Positions 17,663 through 26,544 of a stretch of 64,000 nucleotides of DNA are shown piece after piece. Source of the stretch: Polaromonas sp. GTDB taxonomy: Bacteria > Pseudomonadota > Gammaproteobacteria > Burkholderiales > Burkholderiaceae_C. A model generated the notes under the pieces. That model saw nothing but the letters and a program-made list of their open reading frames with translations. It made no database searches and was not told the origin of the DNA. Within the stretch, counting starts at the first letter, position 1; the number at the start of each line of letters is the position of its first letter. Location: NCBI RefSeq assembly GCF_012927485.1, contig NZ_JABBPC010000013.1, positions 1-64,000 of the forward strand, given 5' to 3'. The translations under genes and the position numbers were made by a program.

Positions 17663-17738
17663 TGGTGGGACGTGCGGGGGTCGAACCCACGACAAACGGA
17701 TTAAAAGTCCGCTGCTCTACCAACTGAGCTAACGTCCC
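17663..17738 (-). tRNA. tRNA-Lys (anticodon TTT)
   Basis: Minus strand: acceptor GGGACGT/ACGTCCC, A73 and encoded CCA. Anticodon stem GCGGA/TCCGT with loop CTTTTAA (anticodon TTT), T arm GTGGG-TTCGACC-CCCGC. 76 nt. Separated from the CTT gene by 33 bp, probably cotranscribed. The two genes cover both lysine codons. Confidence 0.97.
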
Positions 17739-17816
17739 AGAATTTCTTCCGGTCCGTACCGCATCGTTTGCAGCACAGCTCTAAATTATAGTGTTATTTT
17801 TTAACTCTTCTCGAAA

Positions 17817-18659
17817 CTATCCAGCAATTTTATTGAGCACCCAACCGGCGGCGCACAACCCAAATGTGGAAGTTACACAGACGAGTGATCCGTAGCCGTG
17901 GCAATTAAGACTGCCGTCGCTCTGCATCGCGGAGTGGCCGTGAGTTTTTAGATCTTCTTCCGTAACGATTTCCGGCTGATCGAAGGCTTTGGCCGGCACT
18001 GGCTGCAACACAGGCTCCCGACTAAAAACAGAGGCGACTCCGATCTTTCCCTGACGCGCCGCATTGTGTTCTTTTCGGAGTCGGTAACGCATCTGCGCGA
18101 GCAAGGGGTCGTGCGTAACAAGTGACAAATCGTCAATCTCAACCCGATGCGCGAGCCGCTTCCCGCCCGCCGCTCCCACGCTGATCAAAGTGACCTTGCT
18201 TGCAATCGCCCAAGCGGCCATCGCAGTCTTAGCCTTCACCTGATCGCAGGCGTCGATTACGGTTAATTGTTCCGGATCAAAACCTTCGCCTAAAGCAAGC
18301 ATACTTGGCCAATTGGCAGCATCCACAAACTCTTCAATGCAAGCCACCTGGCAAGCCGGGTTAATGAGGGCTATTCGTTCACGCATCGCCTGTACTTTAG
18401 CCTGACCCAACGTGCTATCAAGGGCATGAACTTGGCGGTTAATATTCGATTCTGCAATGTGGTCAAGGTCAATCAGCGTTAGGCGGGCTACCCCGCTACG
18501 CGCAACGGCTTCCGCAGCCCATGAACCCACGCCTCCCAGACCCACCACCACGATATGTGCGGCGCGAATCCGCCGTCCCCCCGCCGCACCATAAAGCCGA
18601 TCAAGACTACCAAAGCGCCGATTGAGGTCGGCAGTCGCCACACCGGTTTCAGAGTTCAT
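17817..18659 (-). CDS. tcdA: tRNA threonylcarbamoyladenosine dehydratase (TcdA)
   Basis: E1-like enzyme that uses ATP to cyclise t6A37 of tRNAs to ct6A. 280 residues. Nucleotide-binding VVVGLGGVGSWAAEAVARSG (about 36-55), LIDLDHIAESNINRQ (Asp and the Asn/Arg pair), VIDACDQVKAKTAM, and SVGAAGGKR are the family signatures. The catalytic Cys of classical E1 is not needed in this family. The C-terminal hydrophobic stretch (LVCVTSTFGLCAAGWVLN) is the usual membrane-associating end. Located next to two tRNA-Lys genes, which are t6A substrates; this may be coincidence. 33 bp after the sulfur transporter gene. Confidence 0.94.
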   Translation of the reverse strand: MNSETGVATADLNRRFGSLDRLYGAAGGRRIRAAHIVVVGLGGVGSWAAEAVARSGVARLTLIDLDHIAESNINRQVHALDSTLGQAKVQAMRERIALINPACQVACIEEFVDAANWPSMLALGEGFDPEQLTVIDACDQVKAKTAMAAWAIASKVTLISVGAAGGKRLAHRVEIDDLSLVTHDPLLAQMRYRLRKEHNAARQGKIGVASVFSREPVLQPVPAKAFDQPEIVTEEDLKTHGHSAMQSDGSLNCHGYGSLVCVTSTFGLCAAGWVLNKIAG

Positions 18660-18692
18660 GCTGGGTACCGGAAGAACGCAGCAGGCGAAGGC

Positions 18693-19796
18693 TCATGCTC
18701 GCCATATCTGATATTTCAAGCCACCTACGCAGCCCGTTAATATGGCTGCCACGGCGACAAAACTCGTCGCGCTCAAGGTCGCGATGCCAGACAGTCCCTG
18801 CCCTACGGTGCAGCCCATTGCGGACACACCGCCCACACCCATCAATGTGGCACCGAGCAAGTGATTGGCGGTGTCCTGCACGTCGCGAAAGCCCTCCCAG
18901 CGAAACTTGCGCGAAAACAGCGAATAAATGGCTGAGCCCACGACAACACCAAATACCGACACGATGCCGAGCGTGAGGACCTTGCTCTTGTCGCTAAAAA
19001 ACATGAGCCAATCCAGGGCGTAAGCCACTGGTGCAACAAAGCTCATGGCTTCTGACCTGCCGGAGTTAGTGGCGACGAAGGCCTCCTGCAAAGTTTCCGG
19101 ATTCTCGATCACATAACCCAGGCTGCCGCTAACCCACCACATAGCCGAAATAACAGCGCCAATACCCAAGCCCGCCAGCAGGTTGTCAAAGTGACGAAAA
19201 TCTTTGCCATACAAAGCCCAGGTGATCAAACCCAATCCGATTAACAGGGCTAGACCCAGCCCAGCAGCGCCGGGTGTCACGCCCAGTATGCCTGCGGCCC
19301 AGTTCGGCAAGGCGGCGTTGGTTGTGAAGTCGAGCGCTACCTTGTCGATGGTGGCCACGCGAACCACAGCGGTGATACCTTTAAGCGTCGCGAAACCGGC
19401 AATGCCCATCACGGCAAGCACCACGAGCGATTTCAGACTGCCGCCCCCGATGCGTACCAGTGTCTTGCCACCGCAACCAGAAGACAAAACCATGCCAAAA
19501 CCAAACAGGGCGCCGCCAACTAACGCAGAGAGCCAGATAAATCGGTTCGAGGCATAAAGCGTTTTGCCGGGATCAATGACGCCTGCTGCAGCCATACCGA
19601 AAAAGCCAATCATGGCAACGCCGATCGCCATGGCCCACATTCGCATGCGCGTCCAGTCAGCCATATTTACGATATCGCTGACCGCACCCATCGTGCAAAA
19701 ACGGGTGCGTTGCGAGATCGCGCCGAAGATCATCGAAAGGCCGAATCCAGCCCAAAGAACCTGCGTGGTGAGCGAGTTGAATTCGGAAATATCCAT
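18693..19796 (-). CDS. YeeE/YedE-family membrane protein, probable thiosulfate/sulfur uptake
   Basis: 367 residues with about nine or ten hydrophobic helices. Conserved cysteines stand in the family motifs: TRFCTMGAVSD near the N-terminus, LSSGCGGKTLVRIG, and AMGCTVGQGLSG near the C-terminus; in structurally known relatives (TsuA/YeeE) these line the path for thiosulfate. Unlike rhodanese-linked members, no TusA or rhodanese gene follows directly. Location in the inner membrane. It lies between cpoB and tcdA on the same strand (48 and 33 bp gaps), so it may share their transcript. Substrate is inferred. Confidence 0.87.
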   Translation of the reverse strand: MDISEFNSLTTQVLWAGFGLSMIFGAISQRTRFCTMGAVSDIVNMADWTRMRMWAMAIGVAMIGFFGMAAAGVIDPGKTLYASNRFIWLSALVGGALFGFGMVLSSGCGGKTLVRIGGGSLKSLVVLAVMGIAGFATLKGITAVVRVATIDKVALDFTTNAALPNWAAGILGVTPGAAGLGLALLIGLGLITWALYGKDFRHFDNLLAGLGIGAVISAMWWVSGSLGYVIENPETLQEAFVATNSGRSEAMSFVAPVAYALDWLMFFSDKSKVLTLGIVSVFGVVVGSAIYSLFSRKFRWEGFRDVQDTANHLLGATLMGVGGVSAMGCTVGQGLSGIATLSATSFVAVAAILTGCVGGLKYQIWRA

Positions 19797-19844
19797 CCCT
19801 CATTTTAAGTGGGAACGGAAGCTGAATTTGACCTTGCGTGCCGG

Positions 19845-20600
19845 CTACTTCAATTTGCTTAACCGCTCTTTGGCCACTGAGGCAGCTTCAGACTGTGGAT
19901 AAGTTTTCGCAAGGTCTTCAAGTGTTTTGCGGGCCGACTTGGCGTCCTTGAGTTCCAATTGACAATTGGCCACCGACAAGAGTGCTTCTGGTGCTCGCAT
20001 ATGACTGGGGTCGGCCGCGACCAAGGCGCGGAAGTTCACTATCGCATACCGGTAGTCGCGTAAGGCATACTGGGCGTTGGCCAGCCAGAACAGCGCAGAC
20101 GCCTTGTAGCCAGTTTGGGGGTAATGTTTCATGAAAGTCATGAAACTCGACTGAGCAGCGGCAAAATCGCCCTTACGAAGAATAGCAAGCGCTGCCTCAA
20201 ATTCCTGCTTTTCCGCCGGGTCTGCCAAAAACTCCTTGCCGTCCACGGTCACCTTGCCGGGTTCAAACTTTCGCAAGCGATCGTCGACACCTTGAGTAAG
20301 GTCTTTCTGGGTGCGCTGCATATCGGCAACACCTCTCGTCAGTTGCTCGTTTTGACCCCGCATCGTGGCCATCTCGTTACGCAGAGCCTCAATCTGGTTG
20401 GACAGATCGAGCAGGCTACGCCGCAACTGGACGTTGTCGTCGCTGGCTTTCCGCAAATCCTCTGCCGTCCGCTGCTGCGAAGAATCAACTTTTTGTCGCA
20501 AATCGAGCAGTGCTCTGCGAGCCTCGTCATCTTCAAACAAGGCTGCATGAGCACTCAATGCCAATATGCAGGCCGCAAACCCTGCGGCTGCTTTGAACAT
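19845..20600 (-). CDS. cpoB: Cell division coordinator CpoB (YbgF), Tol-Pal system
   Basis: Periplasmic protein that links outer-membrane constriction with septal murein synthesis. Signal peptide to about AHA (residue 20), coiled-coil with heptads (residues about 25-100, LLDLRQKVDSSQQRTAEDL), then TPR-like repeats in the C-terminal half (AALAILRKGDFAAAQSSFMTF, ASALFWLANAQYALRDYRYA). ATG at 20600 is preferred to the GTG two codons earlier. Directly follows pal (21 bp). The tail end TYPQSEAA is encoded over a TGTGGATAA octamer-like DnaA box, most likely chance. Confidence 0.93.
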   Translation of the reverse strand: MFKAAAGFAACILALSAHAALFEDDEARRALLDLRQKVDSSQQRTAEDLRKASDDNVQLRRSLLDLSNQIEALRNEMATMRGQNEQLTRGVADMQRTQKDLTQGVDDRLRKFEPGKVTVDGKEFLADPAEKQEFEAALAILRKGDFAAAQSSFMTFMKHYPQTGYKASALFWLANAQYALRDYRYAIVNFRALVAADPSHMRAPEALLSVANCQLELKDAKSARKTLEDLAKTYPQSEAASVAKERLSKLK

Positions 20601-20621
20601 ATTCACAGTTCGGCTGCCAAA

Positions 20622-21158
20622 TTAACGGTAGTTCATTTCTGCACGGCGATTCTTAGCCATCGACTCTTCATCCGAGCCCGAGGCGGCTGGCTTTTCCTTG
20701 CCAAAACTCACCGCTTCCACCTGGGAATCTGCAACGCCCAAAAGCTCTAGCGCCCGTCGTACGGCTTCAGAGCGTTTTTGTCCCAGCGCCAGGTTGTACT
20801 CACGGCCGCCGCGTTCGTCGGTATGCCCTTCGATGGCCGCCTTGCGGGACTTATTGGCAGTCAGATACTTCGCATGCGCCTCAATAGTGCCCTGAAATTC
20901 GGGCTTCACCACATAGCTGTCAAAATCGAAATAAACGATTTTGGCGGTATTGGCGGGTCCAGCGCCGGTTGCTTCCGTGCCACCAATTTGAACCGGGGCT
21001 ACTCCCCTGCTAGCTGCGCCACCTGCATCGTCGCCCGGCTTCGCAGTTGCCGTCCTGTCTTCCACAGGAATATCGGCAAGTTTGACATTGGAGCCGCAGG
21101 CGGACAGCGTGGCGGCAAGAACAAGGGAAGAAAATATGGAAAAGAGAGCGCGCTTCAT
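20622..21158 (-). CDS. pal: Peptidoglycan-associated lipoprotein Pal
   Basis: 178 residues. Lipobox LSACGSN gives an acylated Cys at about position 21; a flexible linker follows; residues about 70-178 are an OmpA-like peptidoglycan-binding domain: IVYFDFDSYVVKPEFQ, AAIEGHTDERGGREYN, LGQKRSEAVRRAL. It anchors the outer membrane to murein and is moved by TolB. Lies between tolB and cpoB. The 63-bp gap to tolB contains a short TAAAAA repeat, just before the Shine-Dalgarno (AGAGG). Confidence 0.96.
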   Translation of the reverse strand: MKRALFSIFSSLVLAATLSACGSNVKLADIPVEDRTATAKPGDDAGGAASRGVAPVQIGGTEATGAGPANTAKIVYFDFDSYVVKPEFQGTIEAHAKYLTANKSRKAAIEGHTDERGGREYNLALGQKRSEAVRRALELLGVADSQVEAVSFGKEKPAASGSDEESMAKNRRAEMNYR

Positions 21159-21171
21159 GAAATACCTCTAC

Positions 21172-21196
21172 TAAAAAATAAAAATAAAAATAAAAA
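21172..21196. repeat. Short TAAAAA microsatellite between tolB and pal
   Basis: TA6 followed by three TA5 units (plus strand), 14 bp upstream of the pal start. On the coding strand it is T-rich and lies in the leader ahead of the AGAGG ribosome site. Unit number changes would alter spacing by 6 bp. Confidence 0.75.
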
Positions 21197-21221
21197 GAAA
21201 TGACAAATCCAGCGGTAAAGA

Positions 21222-22532
21222 CTATCGCTGAAAAGGTCCCCAATCGGGCTCGCGGATATCCCCGCCAGCTCCAGACAATCTGGCCTTGATCTTGCCATCG
21301 AGCGTCGTCGTCATGAGTGCTTCTTTGCCCTGCTGCTGGGTCGCATACACAATCAACCGACTATTAGGCGCAAAACTCGGGCGTTCGTCCGCCGTGGTAT
21401 CGGTAATGGGAGTTACCGAACCGGTGGCAAGTTCCATCAAATGCAGCTTGAATGCACCAGCCACCCTTGAAACATAAGCCAGCCACCGCCCATCAGGACT
21501 GACCGCTGGGGAGATGTTGTAACTGCCGGTAAACGTCACCCGTTCAGGGGCGCCGCCTGCGGGGCTCATACGGTAAATCTGTGGTGCACCGCCGCGATCG
21601 CTGACAAAGTAAATATATTTTCCATCGGGAGAATAGGCCGGCTCGGTGTCAATGCTGGACGACTGCGTCAGCCTCTTGGGCTCGCTCCCATTAAGGCCTA
21701 AGGCGTAGATTTGCGAGCCGCCTTCCCGGCTGAGAGTCGCAACCAACTGCTTGCCGTCCGGAGACCACGCTGGTGCACTGTTTGAACCCCTAAAATTGGC
21801 CAGCAGACGCCGCTTTCCGGTAGCCACATCATGTGAATAAATCACCGGCTTGCGAGACTCGAAAGAAACATAGGCCAACTGGGCACCGTTCGGCGACCAA
21901 GAAGGCGAAATGATGGGTTCCATGCTCGTGAGCGCGGACTGGGCGCCCTCACCGTCAGAATCCGCCACCCACAAGTTATAACGCGGACCGGCCTTGGTAA
22001 CATAGGCGATCCTTGTTGAAAAAATTCCTTTTTCGCCGGTCAGCTTTTCATACACAAAGTCGGAAATGCGGTGTGCAGACAAGCGCAAATCAGCCTGAGT
22101 TACGGTGAAGCTCTGGCCACCCAGATCTTGTCCCCGCACAATATCCCAAAGGCGAAGTCGGACATCAAAGCGGCCATCGGCAAGATGTGAAACGCTTCCA
22201 GTCACCATCGCATCCGCGCCTTTCTGTCGCCAACTGGCCAGGTCTGGACGAGTGTTCTCGTCTGCCACTAGGCTGGCAGCGTCTACTGCGCGAAACATGC
22301 CGCTGCGTTCAAGATCGGCCTTGACGATGCCGCCGATTTTCTGCGGCGACTGGGCGTCTCCCCGAAATGGCGCCACAGCGATGGGCAGTTGGGTCAGGCC
22401 CACACCGGTTACCTCTACGCGGAATTGCGCAAAGGCGGCGCTCGCGCAGCTGGCAAAAAAACCGGCACCGACCAGGCCTTTAAGGGCTGCTCGGCGCTTG
22501 AATGGGGTTTGAGAAAAAATATCACGCGTCAT
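21222..22532 (-). CDS. tolB: Tol-Pal system beta-propeller protein TolB
   Basis: Periplasmic partner of Pal. 436 residues from the ATG at 22532 (MTRDIFSQTPFK); longer reading upstream has no likely start and lies within waaE. The signal region contains FKRRAALKGLVGAGFF, a twin-arginine-like pattern, unlike E. coli TolB, which uses Sec. After it come the N-terminal domain (GGIVKADLERSGMF) and a six-bladed propeller with repeated S-W-S-P-x-G-x-x-L-A-Y type motifs (SPSWSPNGAQLAYVS, APAWSPDGKQLVA, EPAYSPDGKYIYF, SPAVSPDGRWLAY). Its start overlaps the waaE end by 11 bp, so the genes are coupled. Confidence 0.95.
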   Translation of the reverse strand: MTRDIFSQTPFKRRAALKGLVGAGFFASCASAAFAQFRVEVTGVGLTQLPIAVAPFRGDAQSPQKIGGIVKADLERSGMFRAVDAASLVADENTRPDLASWRQKGADAMVTGSVSHLADGRFDVRLRLWDIVRGQDLGGQSFTVTQADLRLSAHRISDFVYEKLTGEKGIFSTRIAYVTKAGPRYNLWVADSDGEGAQSALTSMEPIISPSWSPNGAQLAYVSFESRKPVIYSHDVATGKRRLLANFRGSNSAPAWSPDGKQLVATLSREGGSQIYALGLNGSEPKRLTQSSSIDTEPAYSPDGKYIYFVSDRGGAPQIYRMSPAGGAPERVTFTGSYNISPAVSPDGRWLAYVSRVAGAFKLHLMELATGSVTPITDTTADERPSFAPNSRLIVYATQQQGKEALMTTTLDGKIKARLSGAGGDIREPDWGPFQR

Positions 22533-23322
22533 GTTTACGACCCAAACAATACAACTCAAAATATTTGCCAAATGCTGACTGGGCTTGCATGGTACACACT
22601 GCGAAACCCATAGCGCCATCTAAAAACCCCAGCTGAAACACATAGCTGCGAACAAAAGCAGTGAGGCCTGAAAGTGCAGCGCGTGCGATTGTGGCGCGCT
22701 CCCCGCGCGCATACCGCTGCCGAGCCCAGTCCTGGCTGTAGCGCTGCAGCTTGCGCCAATAATGTTCAGGGGTTGGATAACTGTAGTGCAAAAGCGGGTT
22801 TTTTAAACGCACGACCGGGGTATCGGCTCTGATCATCTGTAATTTTTCGTGCACCAAATCTTCGGTGAAACGAGCCTCGCCGCGTTGAAACAGTCTGAGC
22901 ACATAGTCGGGTGTCCAGCCGCAGTGCCGAATCCACACGCCGCAAAATTGAGTCAGTCGAGGCAGTGCAAAAGCCGGTGGTTGACCACTAATCTGCGCAA
23001 GATGCGCTTGAATTTCCCGTGCCAGCTCCGGCGTAACGCGTTCATCTGCATCAAGGGACAGCACCCAATCAGATGTTGCAGCATCCAACGCGCGATTTTT
23101 CTGGACGCCGAACCCTTGCCAGTCTGAGCTGATACTGACCTCCGCACCGAGGGATCTCGCGATCTCTGTAGTGCCATCAGTGCTGCCCGAATCGAGCACC
23201 ACGACCTGATCTGCAAACACTACCGAGCTCAGGCAGTCCGCAATGTTATGCGCCTCATTTTTTGTGATCACCGCGACGGATAGGCTAACCAACGAATACC
23301 TTTGCAATTTTTTTGGCAACAT
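22522..23322 (-). CDS. waaE: WaaE-like family 2 glycosyltransferase (LPS core)
   Basis: GT-A glycosyltransferase: SVAVITKNEAHNIADCL, VVLDSGSTDGTTEIA (nucleotide-sugar binding), NRALDAATSDWVLSLDADERV (DxD metal motif as DAD) and GWTPDYVLRLFQRG. Typical of WaaE/KdtX enzymes that add glucose to heptose I of the LPS core; the exact linkage is not visible. Start is unsure: ATG at 23322 or a TTG at 23292 with AAAGG 6 nt ahead, which would begin directly at the conserved part. It overlaps tolB by 11 bp and diverges from waaL-like, so the LPS and Tol-Pal loci adjoin here. Confidence 0.87.
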   Translation of the reverse strand: MLPKKLQRYSLVSLSVAVITKNEAHNIADCLSSVVFADQVVVLDSGSTDGTTEIARSLGAEVSISSDWQGFGVQKNRALDAATSDWVLSLDADERVTPELAREIQAHLAQISGQPPAFALPRLTQFCGVWIRHCGWTPDYVLRLFQRGEARFTEDLVHEKLQMIRADTPVVRLKNPLLHYSYPTPEHYWRKLQRYSQDWARQRYARGERATIARAALSGLTAFVRSYVFQLGFLDGAMGFAVCTMQAQSAFGKYFELYCLGRKHDA

Positions 23323-23449
23323 CGATCAGCAAAATTGCCCGGTCAAATGCCTCTGCAGCATAGTAGAGTTACCCTCGAATTTGAGCGCAAAGCGAGAAAT
23401 GGAATCATCGATAATGCGGTCTACTTAACAGGTATCCCCTGCACCCATT

Positions 23450-24709
23450 TTGCTACAAAAAAAAATCACTTTGCGGCTTGTCATCATTTGCATGATGGCG
23501 GCCTCCGTTGGACTGTCGATGGTAATCATCAGCATTTCCAAGTTCTTGCTGCTGATTTGTGGACTCGCTGCTTTACTCTTTGCCCGCCGAGCGCCTGACG
23601 CAGGCAAGCCCTTGACGGGCCTGTTCACACCCATTGCGGTGCTGATCGCAATTTGCGTATTCGCACTCAGTCTGCTTTGGACCGTAGCACCTCAAGCCGA
23701 TGCGCTTGGCTCTGTGGCCAAGTACGGGAAGCTTCTCGTTATCGTGCTGATGATGGTCCTTCTTCGGGACCGGCGCGAGGCAATGTACGGATTGACGTCG
23801 TTTGCTGCAGCGCAATTGTTCCTCGTAGCAAGCTCTTGGATGCTGCTGGCGCGTTGGCCTGTTCCTTGGGCGACGTCCAACATGGCCTTGACGGAATACG
23901 CGGTGTTTTCAAGCTATCTGGACGAAGGCATCATCAGCGCCGTCTTCGCGGCAATCTGTTGGCATCTGCGGAGCTTGGTGCCAGGCCGATTTGGCAGGCC
24001 TCTTGCAATTTTTATTGCATTGATCGCCTTAGTTGATGTTTTTTTTGTGCTGAGCGGTCGGAGCGGCCATGTCGTCGGCATCGCCCTGTTGTCCATTGCA
24101 ATCATGTGGGAACTTCCGAAGAAATACCGCGGAGTCGTTGTCTTGTTGCCCTTCTTGCTGGCCCTGGCTTTGTTTTTCAGCTCAAGCAAAGTACGCGAGC
24201 GATTGACACAGGTCAGAACTGACGTCAACTCCTATTCAACCCAGGTAGACGCCACGAGCTCATCAGGGATACGGCTAAGTCTTTGGCGCAGGGCAATCCA
24301 GGTCATGTCTCAACATCCAGTTGCAGGCGCGGGCGTCGGCAGCTGGAGTACCGAATACAACCGGCTTGAACGAGCACAAAATCCGGCGCACATAGATATA
24401 AACGGCAACGGAAACCCACACCAGGAATACCTCCTGTGGGGCGCGCAACTGGGCATCCCCGGCGTGCTTCTACTTGGTTTCTTGATGTCTTCGGTGTTGA
24501 AGGACACCCAGGGAATGGGACGACCCTACGCGCGCGCTACGCAATCCACGCTACTGGCACTAGCCGTGGCCTGCCTGTTCAATTCCAGTATTTACGACGC
24601 GCAGATTGGTGATTTTTTCTGCGTACTGATAGGGTTGCTGCTAGCGCTGGGCCTAAGGAGTGCCGATATTCAGAAGGCTGCCGCTCCTCAACAAAAGTAT
24701 GCGACTTGA
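23450..24709 (+). CDS. O-antigen ligase family protein (WaaL/RfaL-like)
   Basis: 419 residues, about ten to twelve hydrophobic helices; the Wzy_C-type loop is visible as WRRAIQVMSQHPVAGAGVGS and NPHQEYLLWGAQLGIPG, with the conserved His of ligases in PHQEYL. These enzymes join undecaprenyl-linked glycan to lipid A core in the periplasm. The start shown is a TTG at 23450; an in-frame ATG at 23489 is also possible and would shorten the first helix. The stop overlaps the msbA ATG by one base (TGATG), so the pair is coupled. Polymerase (Wzy) or ligase cannot be separated by sequence alone; context favours ligase. Confidence 0.82.
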   Translation: MLQKKITLRLVIICMMAASVGLSMVIISISKFLLLICGLAALLFARRAPDAGKPLTGLFTPIAVLIAICVFALSLLWTVAPQADALGSVAKYGKLLVIVLMMVLLRDRREAMYGLTSFAAAQLFLVASSWMLLARWPVPWATSNMALTEYAVFSSYLDEGIISAVFAAICWHLRSLVPGRFGRPLAIFIALIALVDVFFVLSGRSGHVVGIALLSIAIMWELPKKYRGVVVLLPFLLALALFFSSSKVRERLTQVRTDVNSYSTQVDATSSSGIRLSLWRRAIQVMSQHPVAGAGVGSWSTEYNRLERAQNPAHIDINGNGNPHQEYLLWGAQLGIPGVLLLGFLMSSVLKDTQGMGRPYARATQSTLLALAVACLFNSSIYDAQIGDFFCVLIGLLLALGLRSADIQKAAAPQQKYAT

Positions 24710-26478
24710 TGACCCAGCCTCGTGAAGCCAACGCAGTCGGCACAACTGCTAAACCGACAGTGCTACGCAGAATCGCACGAGTTTGGCCGTACTTCCGTGG
24801 CTCGCGGGCCGGGTGGGCATTGGCAATAGGCGCGACTCTCGTGGCCTCTGCAACTGAGCCTTTCGTTCCAGCCTTGCTCAAACCGCTGTTGGACCGTGGT
24901 TTTCAAAAGGATTCATTTAACCTCTGGCTGGTTCCGATCGCGCTGATGCTTTTGTTCAGCCTCCGTGGGCTCTCAGGCTTCTTGGCCCAATTTGCCCTGG
25001 CGAAAGTAACCAACGACGGGCTACTGCGACTGCGCCAAGCGATGTTTGGCAAGCTGTTAAGTGTGCGGTTGACCTTATTTGCGGATCAAACCTCCAGCGC
25101 CATCGCCAACACCGTGGTGTATGAGGTGTTCAATGGCTCTTCCCTCCTGATCAATGCCATCATGAAGCTCACCAGAGATCTTCTGACACTGTTGGCGCTC
25201 ATCGGCTATCTGATTTTTTTAAACTGGAAGCTGACACTGGTCGTCTCACTTTTGTTTCCCGCCGTTGCGTTTGTAATTCAGATCTTGTCAAAGCGCCTTT
25301 ACCGCCTGACCAAGGAAAGCCAAACCGCTACGGATAACCTTGCTTATGTAGTCGAAGAAAACGTCATGGCCCATCGCGACGTTCGCCTATATGGCGCTCA
25401 AGCCAGCCAAGCAACCCGCTTCGATGCCCTTAGCAATTCTTTGCGCCGCCTCTCGATGAAGTCCACCGCCGCTTACGCAGGAATGAGTGCGACCACGCAA
25501 GTTCTGGCCGCCATGGCACTTTCGGCCGTCATTTCCATTGCTTTGCTGCAAAGCGCCGAAAACACAACCACGGTTGGCGGCTTTGTGGCCTTTGTCACCG
25601 CGATGCTGCTGCTGATTGCACCCGTTAAAAGCTTATCGGACGCAGCGACACCCGTGACCCGGGGGCTGGCTGCACTTGAACGCGGCCTTGATCTCATGGA
25701 GCTGACCCAGGACGAAACCGGTGGCTCTTTTTTGAAGGCCAGAGCCCAGGGCGACATTGAGTTTTTCAACGTTAGTGTGGCCTACAAAACCGGCGCCGCT
25801 CCTGCGCTCAACCAGTTCACCCTCTCCATCCATGCAGGGGAAACGATCGCTATCGTTGGAGCTTCGGGCTCTGGCAAAACTACGCTAGTGAACCTATTGC
25901 CCAGATTTGTAGAAATGAATTCGGGCAATGTCACCCTTGATGGCCAGGAGATTCGCGCCTGGGATCTGGCGTCTTTGCGCTCCCAATTCGCGTTCGTGAG
26001 CCAGCATGTGGTGATGCTCAACAGCAGCATCGCCGAGAATGTAGCGCTTGGTCAAGCCGTCCTTCGCGACCGCGTGAAAGAGTGTCTGATAGCCGCCAAT
26101 TTGGCGGGGCTACTCGCCGAACTGCCCGAAGGCCTAGACACCATCCTCGGCCACAATGCCATGCAGTTGTCAGGAGGGCAACGCCAACGGCTCGCAATTG
26201 CACGGGCTCTTTACAAGAATGCGCCTATTCTGATCTTGGATGAGGCCACGTCGGCATTGGATACCGAATCCGAGCTGGCCGTACAGGAAGCGATCAGGCG
26301 GCTTACCTCCAGCCGCACTTCGCTAATCATTGCCCACCGCCTGTCCACCATCCAGCACGCCGATCGCATCATCATGATGGATTCCGGCAGAATGATTGAA
26401 TCGGGTACGCACGCGGAGCTGCTCGCAAAAAACGGCGCCTACGCGCATCTTTATAAGCTTGGTTTTAAATCCGCTTAG
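24709..26478 (+). CDS. msbA: Lipid A export ATP-binding/permease MsbA
   Basis: Half-transporter ABC exporter that flips lipid A-core across the inner membrane. Six-helix membrane domain to about residue 320, then nucleotide-binding domain: Walker A GASGSGKTT, Q-loop FVSQHVVML, signature LSGGQRQRLAIARAL, Walker B ILILDEATSALD, H-loop IIAHRLSTI. 589 residues from the ATG at 24709 overlapping the waaL-like stop. MsbA is assigned by length and by the LPS neighbours; a related lipid exporter is a less likely alternative. Confidence 0.92.
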   Translation: MTQPREANAVGTTAKPTVLRRIARVWPYFRGSRAGWALAIGATLVASATEPFVPALLKPLLDRGFQKDSFNLWLVPIALMLLFSLRGLSGFLAQFALAKVTNDGLLRLRQAMFGKLLSVRLTLFADQTSSAIANTVVYEVFNGSSLLINAIMKLTRDLLTLLALIGYLIFLNWKLTLVVSLLFPAVAFVIQILSKRLYRLTKESQTATDNLAYVVEENVMAHRDVRLYGAQASQATRFDALSNSLRRLSMKSTAAYAGMSATTQVLAAMALSAVISIALLQSAENTTTVGGFVAFVTAMLLLIAPVKSLSDAATPVTRGLAALERGLDLMELTQDETGGSFLKARAQGDIEFFNVSVAYKTGAAPALNQFTLSIHAGETIAIVGASGSGKTTLVNLLPRFVEMNSGNVTLDGQEIRAWDLASLRSQFAFVSQHVVMLNSSIAENVALGQAVLRDRVKECLIAANLAGLLAELPEGLDTILGHNAMQLSGGQRQRLAIARALYKNAPILILDEATSALDTESELAVQEAIRRLTSSRTSLIIAHRLSTIQHADRIIMMDSGRMIESGTHAELLAKNGAYAHLYKLGFKSA

Positions 26479-26544
26479 CTTTAATTATTTCTCGTTTCCC
26501 GCGTGATTTCAGTCTCAACTTAATACCTGAAGGTCTATATCCAG

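Noticed and set aside
19893-19910. TGTGGATAA octamer-like DnaA box inside cpoB
   Set aside because: Single site within coding sequence; explained by conserved protein text.
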